Position numbers and translations under genes: made by a program. Below are positions 53,137-62,344 of a stretch of DNA of 64,000 nucleotides, piece after piece. A model generated the notes under the pieces. That model saw only the letters and a list, made by a program, of their open reading frames with translations, had not been told where the DNA came from and ran no database searches. How positions within the stretch are numbered: the first letter of the stretch is position 1; each line of letters begins with the position of its first letter. This DNA comes from Gracilimonas sp964505215 (GTDB lineage: Bacteria > Bacteroidota > Rhodothermia > Balneolales > Balneolaceae): contig CAZDGU010000001.1 in NCBI GenBank assembly GCA_964505215.1, positions 310,001 to 374,000 of the forward strand, read 5' to 3'.

Positions 53137-54333
53137 TTAAAACAAATCACTATCTGTCCAGTTTGTAGAGGCATCATTTACTGCCGGCCATATTAATTTA
53201 TTCAGCCCGGTATTAATGCCCGAAGCACTGGTATTGGTTAAAATAGTCCACGTATAGCCGGAGGGCGTGCGTACAATCCAGGCGCTGGTTCCTGTTAAAC
53301 TGCCGGAATGCCACCAATTTTTAGAATTGCTGTTAATGTGAAAGCCACCGGCATAATCTGATCCGGGAAGGCTTGATGGAGTGGACATCAATTCTATGGT
53401 TTCGCTATTAAGAATATCCGGAACAGTGTCGAATCCATCTACATGGGTCAAAACTCTCAAGATATCTATAGAGGAGGCAATCCAGCCTCCGGCGCTTCCG
53501 AGCCTGCGAATCACCCCGGAGTATTTAAAGCCAATGGAACCGCTTGATGTGTAATATTCGGCTTCATCAGGCTGGCGGCTTGATTGAGAATCGTTACTGA
53601 TTTGCATATTCGAAACACCTGATGGTTTCAGAATATGCTCCCGGATATAATCCTCATAATTAACGCCGCTTACCTTCTCAATAATTTCGCCCAATATCAT
53701 ATAACCAAGATTTGAATAACTATAGTTGGTTCCCGGTTTATTTTCTAAACCCATGTTCTGCATGGTCCAATAAATGAGCTTTTGAGCGTCAAAATCCGGT
53801 TTGGAAAAGGCCGGATCATAAGAACCGGAGTTGCTCCACCCTCCTATCTCGTGGTGCAACAGGTCTCGAACTCTAATATCCCGGACGTATTTTGGGAAGT
53901 TAGAACTGCCGTATTCTTCAGGAAATATAGCTTCCGGCCCAAACACCTTCTTATCCATACTCAACTTCCCTTCTTCAATCAGTTTCATAATTCCGGCCGC
54001 GGTAATAAATTTTGAAAGGCTGGCAATTCTAAAAAGAGTTGTGGTATCAACTCGTGTTTTAGTCTCCGTGTTTGCGTATCCATATCCCTTTGCATACACC
54101 AGCTTTCCATGTTTGGTTACGGCTACCGAAACTCCTTTTACGCCATATTCTGCCATAAAATCGGAAACTCCATCATCAATAGCGGGAATATTTTCAACGA
54201 TAAGAGGCGGTTCGGGCTCTTCCTGCTCTTCTTTTGTAGGATTATTGCAACCAATAATTAAAAAGCTTGCGACAATTATGGTAAAAAGAGTGAAGTGCTT
54301 TAGTGTGAAAAGGCGATCGAAAAGTATTTTCAT
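53137..54333 (-). CDS. Serine hydrolase lipoprotein (class C beta-lactamase / DD-peptidase fold)
   Basis: 398 residues. The signal peptide ends in a lipobox (L-I-I-G-C) and is followed by an acidic linker. The catalytic domain has S-L-S-K (nucleophile), Y-S-N-L-G-Y and H-S-G-S-L-T-G-T. It is probably a membrane-anchored peptidase or esterase acting on peptidoglycan-like substrates. It is related in fold to the C-terminal half of the protein at 2671. Confidence 0.9.
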   Translation of the reverse strand: MKILFDRLFTLKHFTLFTIIVASFLIIGCNNPTKEEQEEPEPPLIVENIPAIDDGVSDFMAEYGVKGVSVAVTKHGKLVYAKGYGYANTETKTRVDTTTLFRIASLSKFITAAGIMKLIEEGKLSMDKKVFGPEAIFPEEYGSSNFPKYVRDIRVRDLLHHEIGGWSNSGSYDPAFSKPDFDAQKLIYWTMQNMGLENKPGTNYSYSNLGYMILGEIIEKVSGVNYEDYIREHILKPSGVSNMQISNDSQSSRQPDEAEYYTSSGSIGFKYSGVIRRLGSAGGWIASSIDILRVLTHVDGFDTVPDILNSETIELMSTPSSLPGSDYAGGFHINSNSKNWWHSGSLTGTSAWIVRTPSGYTWTILTNTSASGINTGLNKLIWPAVNDASTNWTDSDLF

Positions 54334-54483
54334 AGGAGGAAGTTATTCTGCTGAGGTACAGTCAAATTTAAGACCTATCCGGCAGTTCAGTCGATTTAAA
54401 AGTTTTAAAATTTATTGAATTGAATTTGTAAAATTTCAGTGACTCCAAAAAGCTGAATGTATGGAGTTTATTATGTTTTTACT

Positions 54484-54506
54484 ACATTGGATTATAAATC
54501 CAATGT
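54484..54506. promoter_or_regulatory. Perfect inverted repeat upstream of parDE
   Basis: ACATTGGATT-ATA-AATCCAATGT, extendable by one base pair on each side. No T run follows on either strand, so it is not a typical terminator. It lies about 100 bases before the parD start and may be an operator. Confidence 0.45.
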
Positions 54507-54607
54507 AACTATCGTACCGGAACGAAGCACAATACAATTAAAGATGTTTATAGAAGGTTTTTGAGCACGATGCGTATTTGGTGTATTTACATCAAAAAAT
54601 AAAAAGC

Positions 54608-54846
54608 ATGGCAAGGCAAAGCATAACATTTACAAAGCCAAACAATGAATGGTTAGACGCTCAGGTTGACAGTAATGAATATTCAAGCAAGAGTGAATTA
54701 GTAAATGACTTGATTAGACAAGCCCGAAAACAACAGATTCAAATTGACTGGATTCGTGCAAAACTAAAAAGGCTGAAAAGAGCGGATTTACAAAAGATGG
54801 GAAAAAAGAAATTTTGGCTCAATCTAAGTCATTATTAAATGGCTAA
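54608..54846 (+). pseudogene. ParD-like antitoxin gene, frameshifted
   Basis: Starts M-A-R-Q-S-I-T-F-T-K-P and continues with the ribbon-helix-helix S-S-K-S-E-L-V-N-D-L-I-R. The frame breaks at about 54774-54779 (run GAAAAG). If one base is restored, the sequence continues with the normal ParD tail S-G-F-T-K-D-G-K-K-E-I-L-A and stops at 54846, overlapping the toxin start by eight bases. As written, the protein ends at 54838 with an abnormal basic tail. The DNA-binding half is still intact and may still act. Confidence 0.75.
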
Positions 54847-55123
54847 ATACAGATTAAGCAATGAAGCCAAAAAAGATTTAATCCAAATTCATCATTTCGG
54901 AGTTAAAAAGTTTGGAATGACTCAAGCGGATATTTATTTCAAATCTCTTATGATTGTTTTGAGATTATCGCTGAGAGACCTTTTCTTTCGAGGCCGTTGA
55001 TTATACAAAAAAGACTATAGACGCTGTCTTTGTGCAGTTGACAGCATCTATTTTAAAGTAAATAAAAATTTCATGGCAATAATGGTGACTGCAGGTCGCC
55101 AAGACTTGAATGAAAAGTTATAA
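54839..55123 (+). pseudogene. ParE-like toxin gene, broken by three frameshifts
   Basis: Begins M-A-K-Y-R-L-S-N-E-A-K-K-D-L and F-G-V-K-K-F-G-M-T-Q-A-D. It then needs three single-base insertions (near 54950, in the T run at 54981-54984, and in the A run at 55007-55012) to read D-C-F-E-I-I-A-E-R-P-F, F-E-A-V-D-Y and Y-R-R-C-L-C-A-V-D-S-I-Y-F-K-V, ending with G-R-Q-D-L-N-E-K-L. This is a full-length ParE/RelE-family toxin that no longer gives a complete protein. Confidence 0.78.
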
Positions 55124-55183
55124 AATGAGCTGACAAAACGATTACCCGCGCCGGTAAAAGTAGAATCAGCCCTTCTCAAACTT

Positions 55184-57715
55184 CTACTTCACCACTAAAT
55201 TCACAATTCTGCCCGGCACAAATATTTCTTTTACTATATTTTTGCCTTCTAAATATTTAGCCACGTTTTCCTCTTCTTTTGCTATGCCAAGAACGTAATT
55301 TTTGTCTTTCGCCTTGTCCGCATCCACTTCCAGATTAGCACGCACTTTGCCATTTACCTGAATGGGATAGGTGATGGAATCAGCTTTTAAATGCTCTTCA
55401 TTAAATTCCGGCCAGCTGCGATAAGACAGCGATTCCTCACTGCCCAGCATTTCCCAAAGCTCTTCGGTTATATGCGGTGCAAATGGATTTAGAATATGCA
55501 CAAAATCCTGTGCTACCGATTTCGGAATCTCTTTCCAGTTGTTGGCCTCATTCACAAAAATCATGAGCGCAGAAATGGCGGTATTAAAGTGCATAGCTTC
55601 AATATCTTCACTCACCTTTTTGATGGCTTCATGCAGTGGTTTCAAGTGCTTTTTCTGTGGTTCAATATCTTTAACTGCTTCAGAGAGCTTACCTGTTTCT
55701 TCATTTACCAGCAGGCGCCAAACGCGTTTCAGAAACCGGTTTACCCCTTCTACACCTTTGGTGCTCCACGGTTTTACCTGCTCCAGCGGTCCCATAAACA
55801 TTTCGTACAGGCGCAGGGAGTCGGCACCGTAATCGGCGATAATATTATCAGGATTGATTACATTTCCGCGACTCTTAGACATTTTATGGGCACGGGCAGC
55901 TACTTTTATGTCCGTTCCTTTCAGTACAAAACCTTTGCCTTTTTTCTCAACTTTGTCCTCAGGAATTTTCTCTCCATCCGGACCGGTGAATTCCATTTCA
56001 CCTAAAATCATGCCTTGATTTACCAGCTTCTTGAACGGCTCTTTCGTAGAAACTACGCCCAAATCATACAGCACTTTATGCCAAAAACGAGCATATAATA
56101 AGTGAAGCACTGCGTGTTCGGCTCCTCCCACGTAAAGGTCAACCGGCATCCAGTATTTTTCATATTCCGGATCAACAGGACCACCGTCAAAATCAGGACT
56201 GATATAACGTAAATAATACCAGCACGAACCCGCCCACTGCGGCATGGTGTTGGTTTCACGAATGGCCGTTTTTCCGGTTTCAGGATCGGTGGTTTCCACC
56301 CAATCTTTTGCATTAGCCAGCGGAGGCTCTCCGGTTCCTGTGGGCTTATATTTGTCCACCTCAGGCAGCACAACCGGTAATTCAGACTCCGGCAGCGCCT
56401 TGTGCTCACCGTCCACATGTATAATCGGAAACGGTTCACCCCAATAACGCTGACGTGAAAACAGCCAGTCGCGCAGCTTATAATTCACTGATTTTGTACC
56501 TGCACCTTTCTCTTCCAGCCAGGCGATAATTTTCTTCTTGGCTTCTTCAATGCCCAATCCGTCCAGAAATCCACTGTTTATAGCCGGACCTTCTCCCGTA
56601 TAGGCTTTTCCTTCAAATCCTTCTTCGGGCTGAACCGTTCGGATAATTTCCAGATCGTATTTCTCAGCAAATTCCCAATCGCGCTCATCCTGTCCCGGAA
56701 CCGCCATAATTGCGCCGGTTCCGTAACTATCCAGCACATAATCGGCAATCCAAATTGGAATTTCTTCGCCATTGGCCGGGTTGATGGCATACGCGCCTGT
56801 GAAAGCACCCGTTTTTTCTTTAGTAAGCTCCTGCCGTTCTAAATCAGACTTTTTAGCAGCTTCTTTTTGATACTCGACTATCACCTGCTGCTGATCTTCG
56901 GTAGTAATTTTCTCCACCAAATGATGTTCGGGAGCCAGCACCATGTACGTTGCTCCAAAAATAGTATCGGGGCGAGTAGTAAATACTTTCAGCTTTTCTT
57001 CATAGCCCGGAATTTCGAAATCTATTTCGGCTCCAATGGATTTCCCTATCCAGTTGCGCTGCATTTCTTTGAGCGATTCGGGCCAGTCCAACTCTTCTAA
57101 ATCTTGAAGCAGTTCCTCGGCATACTCCGTGATTTTGAGTACCCACTGGCGCATTGGCTTCCGAATAACCGGATAGCCGCCCACTTCACTTTTGCCATCA
57201 ATTACCTCTTCGTTTGCCAAGACGGTTCCCAACTCAGGACACCAGTTTACGGCTACTTCATCTTCGTATGCCAGTCCTTTTTTATACAGCTGAAGGAAAA
57301 TCCACTGCGTCCATTTATAATACTCCGGGTCGGTAGTGTTTACCTCACGGTCCCAGTCGTAACTAAAGCCAATAGCTTGCAGCTGCTCGCGGAATTTATT
57401 GATATTTTTTTCGGTAGTAACGCGCGGGTGCGTGCCGGTTTTAACCGCATACTGTTCGGCAGGAAGTCCAAATGCATCCCAGCCGATAGGATGAAGCACG
57501 TTAAAGCCCTTCATCCGCTTATAGCGGGCAATAATATCCGTAGCCGTATAACCTTCGGGATGTCCCACATGCAGCCCCGACCCGCTTGGATAGGGAAACA
57601 TATCTAATACATAATATTTTGGTTTAGAAGTATCGGTTGGGGTTTCAAAAGTCTTATTTTCGAGCCAGTATTTTTGCCACTTGGTCTCGATTTTTTCCGG
57701 CTTGTAGGAATACAT
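55184..57715 (-). CDS. leuS: Leucyl-tRNA synthetase
   Basis: Charges tRNA-Leu. About 843 residues from the ATG at 57715 (M-Y-S-Y-K-P-E-K); a TTG seven codons earlier is possible. The HIGH motif is H-V-G-H in Y-P-S-G-S-G-L-H-V-G-H-P, KMSKS is K-M-S-K-S-R-G-N-V, and a CP1 editing domain with T-R-P-D-T-I-F-G-A lies between them. The C-terminal anticodon-binding and L-E-V-D-A tail domains are present. Monocistronic. Confidence 0.97.
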   Translation of the reverse strand: MYSYKPEKIETKWQKYWLENKTFETPTDTSKPKYYVLDMFPYPSGSGLHVGHPEGYTATDIIARYKRMKGFNVLHPIGWDAFGLPAEQYAVKTGTHPRVTTEKNINKFREQLQAIGFSYDWDREVNTTDPEYYKWTQWIFLQLYKKGLAYEDEVAVNWCPELGTVLANEEVIDGKSEVGGYPVIRKPMRQWVLKITEYAEELLQDLEELDWPESLKEMQRNWIGKSIGAEIDFEIPGYEEKLKVFTTRPDTIFGATYMVLAPEHHLVEKITTEDQQQVIVEYQKEAAKKSDLERQELTKEKTGAFTGAYAINPANGEEIPIWIADYVLDSYGTGAIMAVPGQDERDWEFAEKYDLEIIRTVQPEEGFEGKAYTGEGPAINSGFLDGLGIEEAKKKIIAWLEEKGAGTKSVNYKLRDWLFSRQRYWGEPFPIIHVDGEHKALPESELPVVLPEVDKYKPTGTGEPPLANAKDWVETTDPETGKTAIRETNTMPQWAGSCWYYLRYISPDFDGGPVDPEYEKYWMPVDLYVGGAEHAVLHLLYARFWHKVLYDLGVVSTKEPFKKLVNQGMILGEMEFTGPDGEKIPEDKVEKKGKGFVLKGTDIKVAARAHKMSKSRGNVINPDNIIADYGADSLRLYEMFMGPLEQVKPWSTKGVEGVNRFLKRVWRLLVNEETGKLSEAVKDIEPQKKHLKPLHEAIKKVSEDIEAMHFNTAISALMIFVNEANNWKEIPKSVAQDFVHILNPFAPHITEELWEMLGSEESLSYRSWPEFNEEHLKADSITYPIQVNGKVRANLEVDADKAKDKNYVLGIAKEEENVAKYLEGKNIVKEIFVPGRIVNLVVK

Positions 57716-57900
57716 TGAAGGTGTTTTCAAATTCAAATTTATAAGAGCCTTAAAGATAAGATTTTCCTGCTTAACCTTTGAGGTAGATTTTAAGGTTATT
57801 CACCTGCGGTTGTTTTACCAATCTTAAACAGCTTAGATTTTTTATAACCCGAATTTTCCTTTTATTTCGGCTACTTTCAACATTCCTAAACCTGTTCTCT

Positions 57901-59625
57901 ATGCGAATTTTTACTTTTCTGTTTATCACGTTATTTGCCTTTATTTCTCATCTCCCGGAAGCTGTTGCTCAGCCTGTTTACACCCCTTCAATGGAGGATG
58001 AAATCACTCAGTATCGGGAAGATCGCGGGGCGCTTATGAGAACCTATTCGGTTCGTAATTCAGAGCAGTATTTTAATCGGTTTGATCGGTTTTATTCCAA
58101 CCGGCTCGATAAACTGAAAGAGGTGGATTTTGAAGCGCTGAGCCGAAGTGAAAAAGTGGAGTATTTATTGCTGAAGAATGAAATAGAGCAGGCTCATTAT
58201 TTTCTTAAGGCCGACCAAAAACGCTTTCAACATATACAAGCGTACGTTCCTGCTGATGAAAGCGTGATGGATTTCATCATTCAAAGGCGCAGAGGTGCTT
58301 CTGCTGACGGAAAACAATTGGCGGCTTTATTTCACGAGTGGAATGAAGAAGCGTTGGATAAAAAAGCTAAGCTTAAAAAAGCAGATGTTTTCTCTAAAAG
58401 AAAAGCTTCTTATTTGGCACAGGTGATTGAAGAGCGCAGAAAGGGAATTAAAGAAGCCTACGATTTCTATTACGGCTACGATCCGGATTTTACCTGGTGG
58501 GTAGAGGAGCCGTTTAAAGCGTTGTACAAAAATCTGGAAGAGCTGAAATCCATTGCAAGTCAGCATTTTGATGCCGAAAAGGAAACTATTGATGAAAGCG
58601 GCATTGTTGGAAATCCAATTGGGAAAGAGGAAATTGAGCGCCGACTTCAGTTTGAAATGATTTCTTACTCTCCTAAAGAACTGATTGAAATAGCCGAAGA
58701 ACAATACGCATGGACGTTCAACAAAATGCTGAAAGCTTCCCGTGAACTTGGTTACGGTGATGATTGGAAAGCTGCTTTAGAGTACGTTAAAACCACACAT
58801 GTACCGGCCGGAGAGCAGCCTCCGCTGGTAACAGAACTGGCCGAAGAAGCCATCACATTTTTGGAAGAAAGAGACTTGGTTACCCTTCCGGATTTAGCCA
58901 AAGAAACCTGGCGCATGGTTATGCTTAGTCCCGAGTGGCAAAAAACCGCGCCTTTCTTTTTGGGTGGCGAAACCGTACGCATTGCCTACCCCACAAACAC
59001 AATGACGCATGATGAAAAAATGATGAGTATGCGTGGAAACAATCCGCATTTTTCTAAAGCTGTAGTGCATCACGAGCTCATTCCCGGACATCATTTGCAG
59101 CAGTTTATGAACCGCAGATATGAAACTCACCGACGCATGTTTTATACCCCTTTTTGGACAGAAGGCTGGGCGCTGTACTGGGAGTTTGTGCTTTGGAATG
59201 AAGGATTCCCAAACTCACCGGAAGACAAAATTGGAATGCTGTACTGGAGAATGCACCGTGCCGCGCGCATTGTGTTTTCACTCAATTATCATTTAGGAAA
59301 CTGGACGCCACAGCAAAGCATCGACTATCTGGTAGATAAAGTTGGACACGAGTATGCCAACGCCGAGGCAGAAGTGCGCCGCTCTTTTGAAGGTGGTTAC
59401 GGTCCGCTGTATCAAATTGCGTATATGGTTGGCGCCATGCAGTTTTATTCGCTAAGACTGGAAGTGGTAGAATCTGGCAAGATGACGGACAAGGAATTTC
59501 ATGATACCATCCTCAAACAAAACAGCATTCCGGTTGCTATGGTGAAAGCCTTACTGACTGATCAAAAACTGAGCAGAGATTTCAAATCAAATTGGAAATT
59601 CGGGGATTATATTGAAGGGATGTAG
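57901..59625 (+). CDS. DUF885-family metallopeptidase-like protein
   Basis: 574 residues with a signal peptide ending at A-V-A-Q. Mostly helical. The DUF885 zinc motif H-E-L-I-P-G-H-H (HExPGH type) lies near residue 390, followed by T-E-G-W-A-L-Y-W-E, the second metal-binding region. Such proteins are thought to be periplasmic carboxypeptidases (M3/M32-like fold); the substrate is unknown. Monocistronic. Confidence 0.88.
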   Translation: MRIFTFLFITLFAFISHLPEAVAQPVYTPSMEDEITQYREDRGALMRTYSVRNSEQYFNRFDRFYSNRLDKLKEVDFEALSRSEKVEYLLLKNEIEQAHYFLKADQKRFQHIQAYVPADESVMDFIIQRRRGASADGKQLAALFHEWNEEALDKKAKLKKADVFSKRKASYLAQVIEERRKGIKEAYDFYYGYDPDFTWWVEEPFKALYKNLEELKSIASQHFDAEKETIDESGIVGNPIGKEEIERRLQFEMISYSPKELIEIAEEQYAWTFNKMLKASRELGYGDDWKAALEYVKTTHVPAGEQPPLVTELAEEAITFLEERDLVTLPDLAKETWRMVMLSPEWQKTAPFFLGGETVRIAYPTNTMTHDEKMMSMRGNNPHFSKAVVHHELIPGHHLQQFMNRRYETHRRMFYTPFWTEGWALYWEFVLWNEGFPNSPEDKIGMLYWRMHRAARIVFSLNYHLGNWTPQQSIDYLVDKVGHEYANAEAEVRRSFEGGYGPLYQIAYMVGAMQFYSLRLEVVESGKMTDKEFHDTILKQNSIPVAMVKALLTDQKLSRDFKSNWKFGDYIEGM

Positions 59626-59678
59626 TGTAAAAATTCACGTAAAGCCCGGCCGTTATTGTACCTGATTTCAGCTATGAA

Positions 59679-60737
59679 CTAATGATCACAAAGCTTTCGC
59701 AGCACATCCATTCCATCCGGCTTCCAATATAACGGAGGCCGCTGGGCGGTTGAAAGCGGTTCTGTACTAATTCCATCAATTTCTGTTCTGCATGTATAAA
59801 CCGATTGTACTTTTTGGCCGAATTTTGCCTTTAGCTCCCGCACTTTTTGTTCACCCCCTTTCACCCACTGTGCAGAAAAATCTATTTCCGGCAGTTCTTC
59901 TCCGGTTTGAATGAGAAACTGCTCTAACCACAGCTGATTTCTCCCCACCGCCTCGTTGTAGGCAAACTGATACCTAAGACCGGATCCGGGCTGCCGATGC
60001 TGTGGATTTTCTTCCCAAAATGCTTGTATTGCTTCTTTCAACTCATCTTTTACTTTCTTGAGCTCAAATGAAGAAACAATTACGGCGGCAGAGCGGCATC
60101 CATTTCCACCAAACCTAAGCATGGCTTCTGCCAGCTGCTTTCTGATTTCGGCGTTCCATTCATCTACATACACCATGGAAAATTTAGCCGTTCGAATGAT
60201 GAATTCCGCATTTACTTTGGCGGCCTCCAGCTCGCTCACGGCTTTTTTTATAGGAGGAACCGAGTCCGGTGATCCGGCAAATAATACTTTGTCACTTTTC
60301 AGGCGTCTAAAATCAGTTAAGTCGGTTGAAAATCTAATGTCCTGATCCAATCCGGATTTTTTTACTTCTGCTAAAAATGAAGCTAACAAGTACGGATCTT
60401 TTCGGGAAAGCTTGCCGTAATAGTTTGCGCCCGACAGCAGAACGGCCAGCGCTGTTTGGAAACCAACCAAAGGTAGATTTCCGGCGTGCAGGCACAGAGC
60501 TTTTTGGCCTGTGGCATGATGATTTTCACTCAATCCTGACCGATGCAGCCATTCTTGAACTTCATTATTTTGGAAATTCTCCCGAAGCACCGACAGCTGA
60601 AATTCCACATCTGCCCGGCTGAATAACTGCCCGGAAACCGTTTGCTCTACGGCTTGTTGGAGTGATTCACTTCCGGGATTTAACCATTTTTGAGCAGTCT
60701 CTGCTATTTGTTCGCTATGTTTATCCAACCGGCTCAA
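59679..60737 (-). CDS. LuxC-like acyl-CoA reductase
   Basis: 352 residues. A-G-N-L-P-L-V-G-F near 85-93 and A-G-S-P-D-S-V near 154-160 resemble the NADP-binding parts of aldehyde dehydrogenases; the likely catalytic Cys is C214 in F-G-G-N-G-C-R-S. It should reduce an enzyme-bound or CoA-linked acyl group to aldehyde. Its TTG start overlaps the stop of the LuxE-like gene (TTGA), so the pair is translationally coupled. Shorter than Vibrio LuxC. No luxA, luxB or luxD is near, so it is not for bioluminescence. Confidence 0.85.
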   Translation of the reverse strand: MSRLDKHSEQIAETAQKWLNPGSESLQQAVEQTVSGQLFSRADVEFQLSVLRENFQNNEVQEWLHRSGLSENHHATGQKALCLHAGNLPLVGFQTALAVLLSGANYYGKLSRKDPYLLASFLAEVKKSGLDQDIRFSTDLTDFRRLKSDKVLFAGSPDSVPPIKKAVSELEAAKVNAEFIIRTAKFSMVYVDEWNAEIRKQLAEAMLRFGGNGCRSAAVIVSSFELKKVKDELKEAIQAFWEENPQHRQPGSGLRYQFAYNEAVGRNQLWLEQFLIQTGEELPEIDFSAQWVKGGEQKVRELKAKFGQKVQSVYTCRTEIDGISTEPLSTAQRPPLYWKPDGMDVLRKLCDH

Positions 60738-61729
60738 TCCTGATCAATTAAAAAGTTACAACCTCTCAGGTTCTCAGGATTCCACCGCCCCAGCACCTGA
60801 AACTTTCCGTCTTTACGCTGAATGCCTTTATCTCCGGTGAGGATAAAAGCACAGGAATACAGGTTTGCCAAGTCAACAATGCCAATCAGACCTTCCTCTC
60901 CGGGCGCTGCAATTTCCATAGGATTATTGGGATTTCGGATGGAAACCTTCATCCAAGGTACGCAAGCAAACCATTCATTTTCCTGACTGTATGCCTGGCT
61001 CAGCAGTTCTGCCATGCCATATTCGGAATGAACCTCAGACTTGGGCAAGCCAAAGCCATCGGCCAGCTTTTGATGAAGTTCAGCTTTGGTAATTTCCCGC
61101 CGGTGCGTTTTCATTCCGCCGGTTTCTAAAATAATGGAATCTTCAGGGAGCTGGATAGATTTCATTTCCAACATATCCAGCAAGCCGAAAGCGGCACCAA
61201 ACAGCATAAGCTTTTTACCTGATGCTAAAATTTCTTCAATTTTCTCTGTTTCTAACGGCTTATCAAGTTCCAGAAATCGGCTCAACCCCGAAGTTTCTCG
61301 TTCAATAAGCACATTCAACATGTGGATGAGTGATGAGTTCGGATTTTCGGAATAACCCGGCGTGTAGGCCCAAATCACATATTCATCCAGATTGTAAAAA
61401 CGGTTCATCCCTTCTAAAATAGATGTCCGGTAAACTTGCGGATTCGGCACTATGTGGCGACTTCTTTTCATATCAGCAGTGCCGCTGCTTCTGAATTCCA
61501 GGTGTTGTTTGGCAGTTTTAAATGCTGCCGGCTGAGTCAGTACTTCCGCTTCTTTAAAAGCCTCTATCGGCAGCAAAGGAATGTCTTTAACGCTTTGTAC
61601 TTCCTTCACCCCTAAAGCCTCACAAAAGCGGCGATAAACCGGATTATTTTTGCGTTGGAATTGGAAGATTTGCAAAGCTTTGGAAGTGAAGCTCAGAGAA
61701 TCATTAAAAATAAATGAGTAGTCTGTCAT
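60734..61729 (-). CDS. LuxE/PaaK-family acyl-protein synthetase-like protein
   Basis: 331 residues. P-L-L-P-I-E-A-F-K near 52-60 and F-R-S-S-G-T-A (adenylate-forming P-loop-like motif) near 98-104 are typical of LuxE; later S-E-Y-G-M-A-E-L appears in a PaaK-like position. It activates a fatty acid as acyl-AMP and loads it for reduction by the LuxC-like enzyme encoded next. It overlaps that gene by four bases. Confidence 0.85.
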   Translation of the reverse strand: MTDYSFIFNDSLSFTSKALQIFQFQRKNNPVYRRFCEALGVKEVQSVKDIPLLPIEAFKEAEVLTQPAAFKTAKQHLEFRSSGTADMKRSRHIVPNPQVYRTSILEGMNRFYNLDEYVIWAYTPGYSENPNSSLIHMLNVLIERETSGLSRFLELDKPLETEKIEEILASGKKLMLFGAAFGLLDMLEMKSIQLPEDSIILETGGMKTHRREITKAELHQKLADGFGLPKSEVHSEYGMAELLSQAYSQENEWFACVPWMKVSIRNPNNPMEIAAPGEEGLIGIVDLANLYSCAFILTGDKGIQRKDGKFQVLGRWNPENLRGCNFLIDQD

Positions 61730-61741
61730 CCTGCAGGTATT

Positions 61742-62344
61742 TTATTCCTTGCACACATAAACACTGTTTTCAAACATCACCTGCATTGAATCCGGCATAT
61801 TCTCCAGATAACCTATTAAATACATATCAACAAAGAGCGTGGTGTCGTAAGCCTGAAACTTAATCCTATAAAATCCATCATCAAAATCACCGTTCCGGCA
61901 TTTGGAGTCCATTCGTGGATTAAACCTATGATAACCGGCTTGAAGTTCTTCATCTACAAGAGGAATTGTGCGCGGAGTTTCCACCTCTTTCTTTGCTTCA
62001 TTTTTCCATCTTGCCTCTTCAATCCAGCCTTTTACATGTGTGCGCACAGGCACATTTAGGTTTATAGACGGATTTCCATTGGCCGGATTTGGATAAGGTG
62101 TCTCAACCATAAATTCTTTCGGTATACCTGAACTTGTGCTGTCCACAGGTATTTCTACGCTGACTAAGTTTGCAGGTGTATCGAATACATATCTGATTTC
62201 GGGCGAAAATCCATCGGTAAAATACAGACCGTTTACTATCTCCCGATTGTCAACTATTTTTTTAGAATCTGAAACACCACAGCCAACAAACAGAACTGCT
62301 GTTATCAGTATAATCAATAAAGAAAAACTACTATTTTTTACCAT
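61742..62344 (-). CDS. Lipoprotein with a sorting-domain-like beta module
   Basis: 200 residues, not a named family. The signal peptide ends in a lipobox (L-F-V-G-C-G). In the middle P-Y-P-N-P-A-N-G-N-P-S-I-N-L-N-V-P, then L-Q-A-G-Y-H-R-F and D-G-F-Y-R-I-K-F, follow the strand order of a T9SS C-terminal domain. The usual K-x-x-L-I-K end is absent; the protein ends with a Cys-Lys-Glu. Its start lies inside the end of the upstream propeller gene (14-base overlap), so the two are coupled. Confidence 0.7.
   Translation of the reverse strand: MVKNSSFSLLIILITAVLFVGCGVSDSKKIVDNREIVNGLYFTDGFSPEIRYVFDTPANLVSVEIPVDSTSSGIPKEFMVETPYPNPANGNPSINLNVPVRTHVKGWIEEARWKNEAKKEVETPRTIPLVDEELQAGYHRFNPRMDSKCRNGDFDDGFYRIKFQAYDTTLFVDMYLIGYLENMPDSMQVMFENSVYVCKE

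Noticed and set aside
53831..54418. A 195-codon frame antisense to the serine hydrolase gene
   Set aside because: The opposite strand encodes clear catalytic motifs; the antisense peptide has no recognisable domain.
55496..56005. A 169-codon frame antisense to leuS
   Set aside because: It lies wholly opposite conserved leuS sequence, and its peptide is rich in Phe and Cys as expected of a shadow frame.
59679..61729. A bioluminescence operon
   Set aside because: Only LuxC-like and LuxE-like proteins are present; luxA, luxB and luxD are absent.
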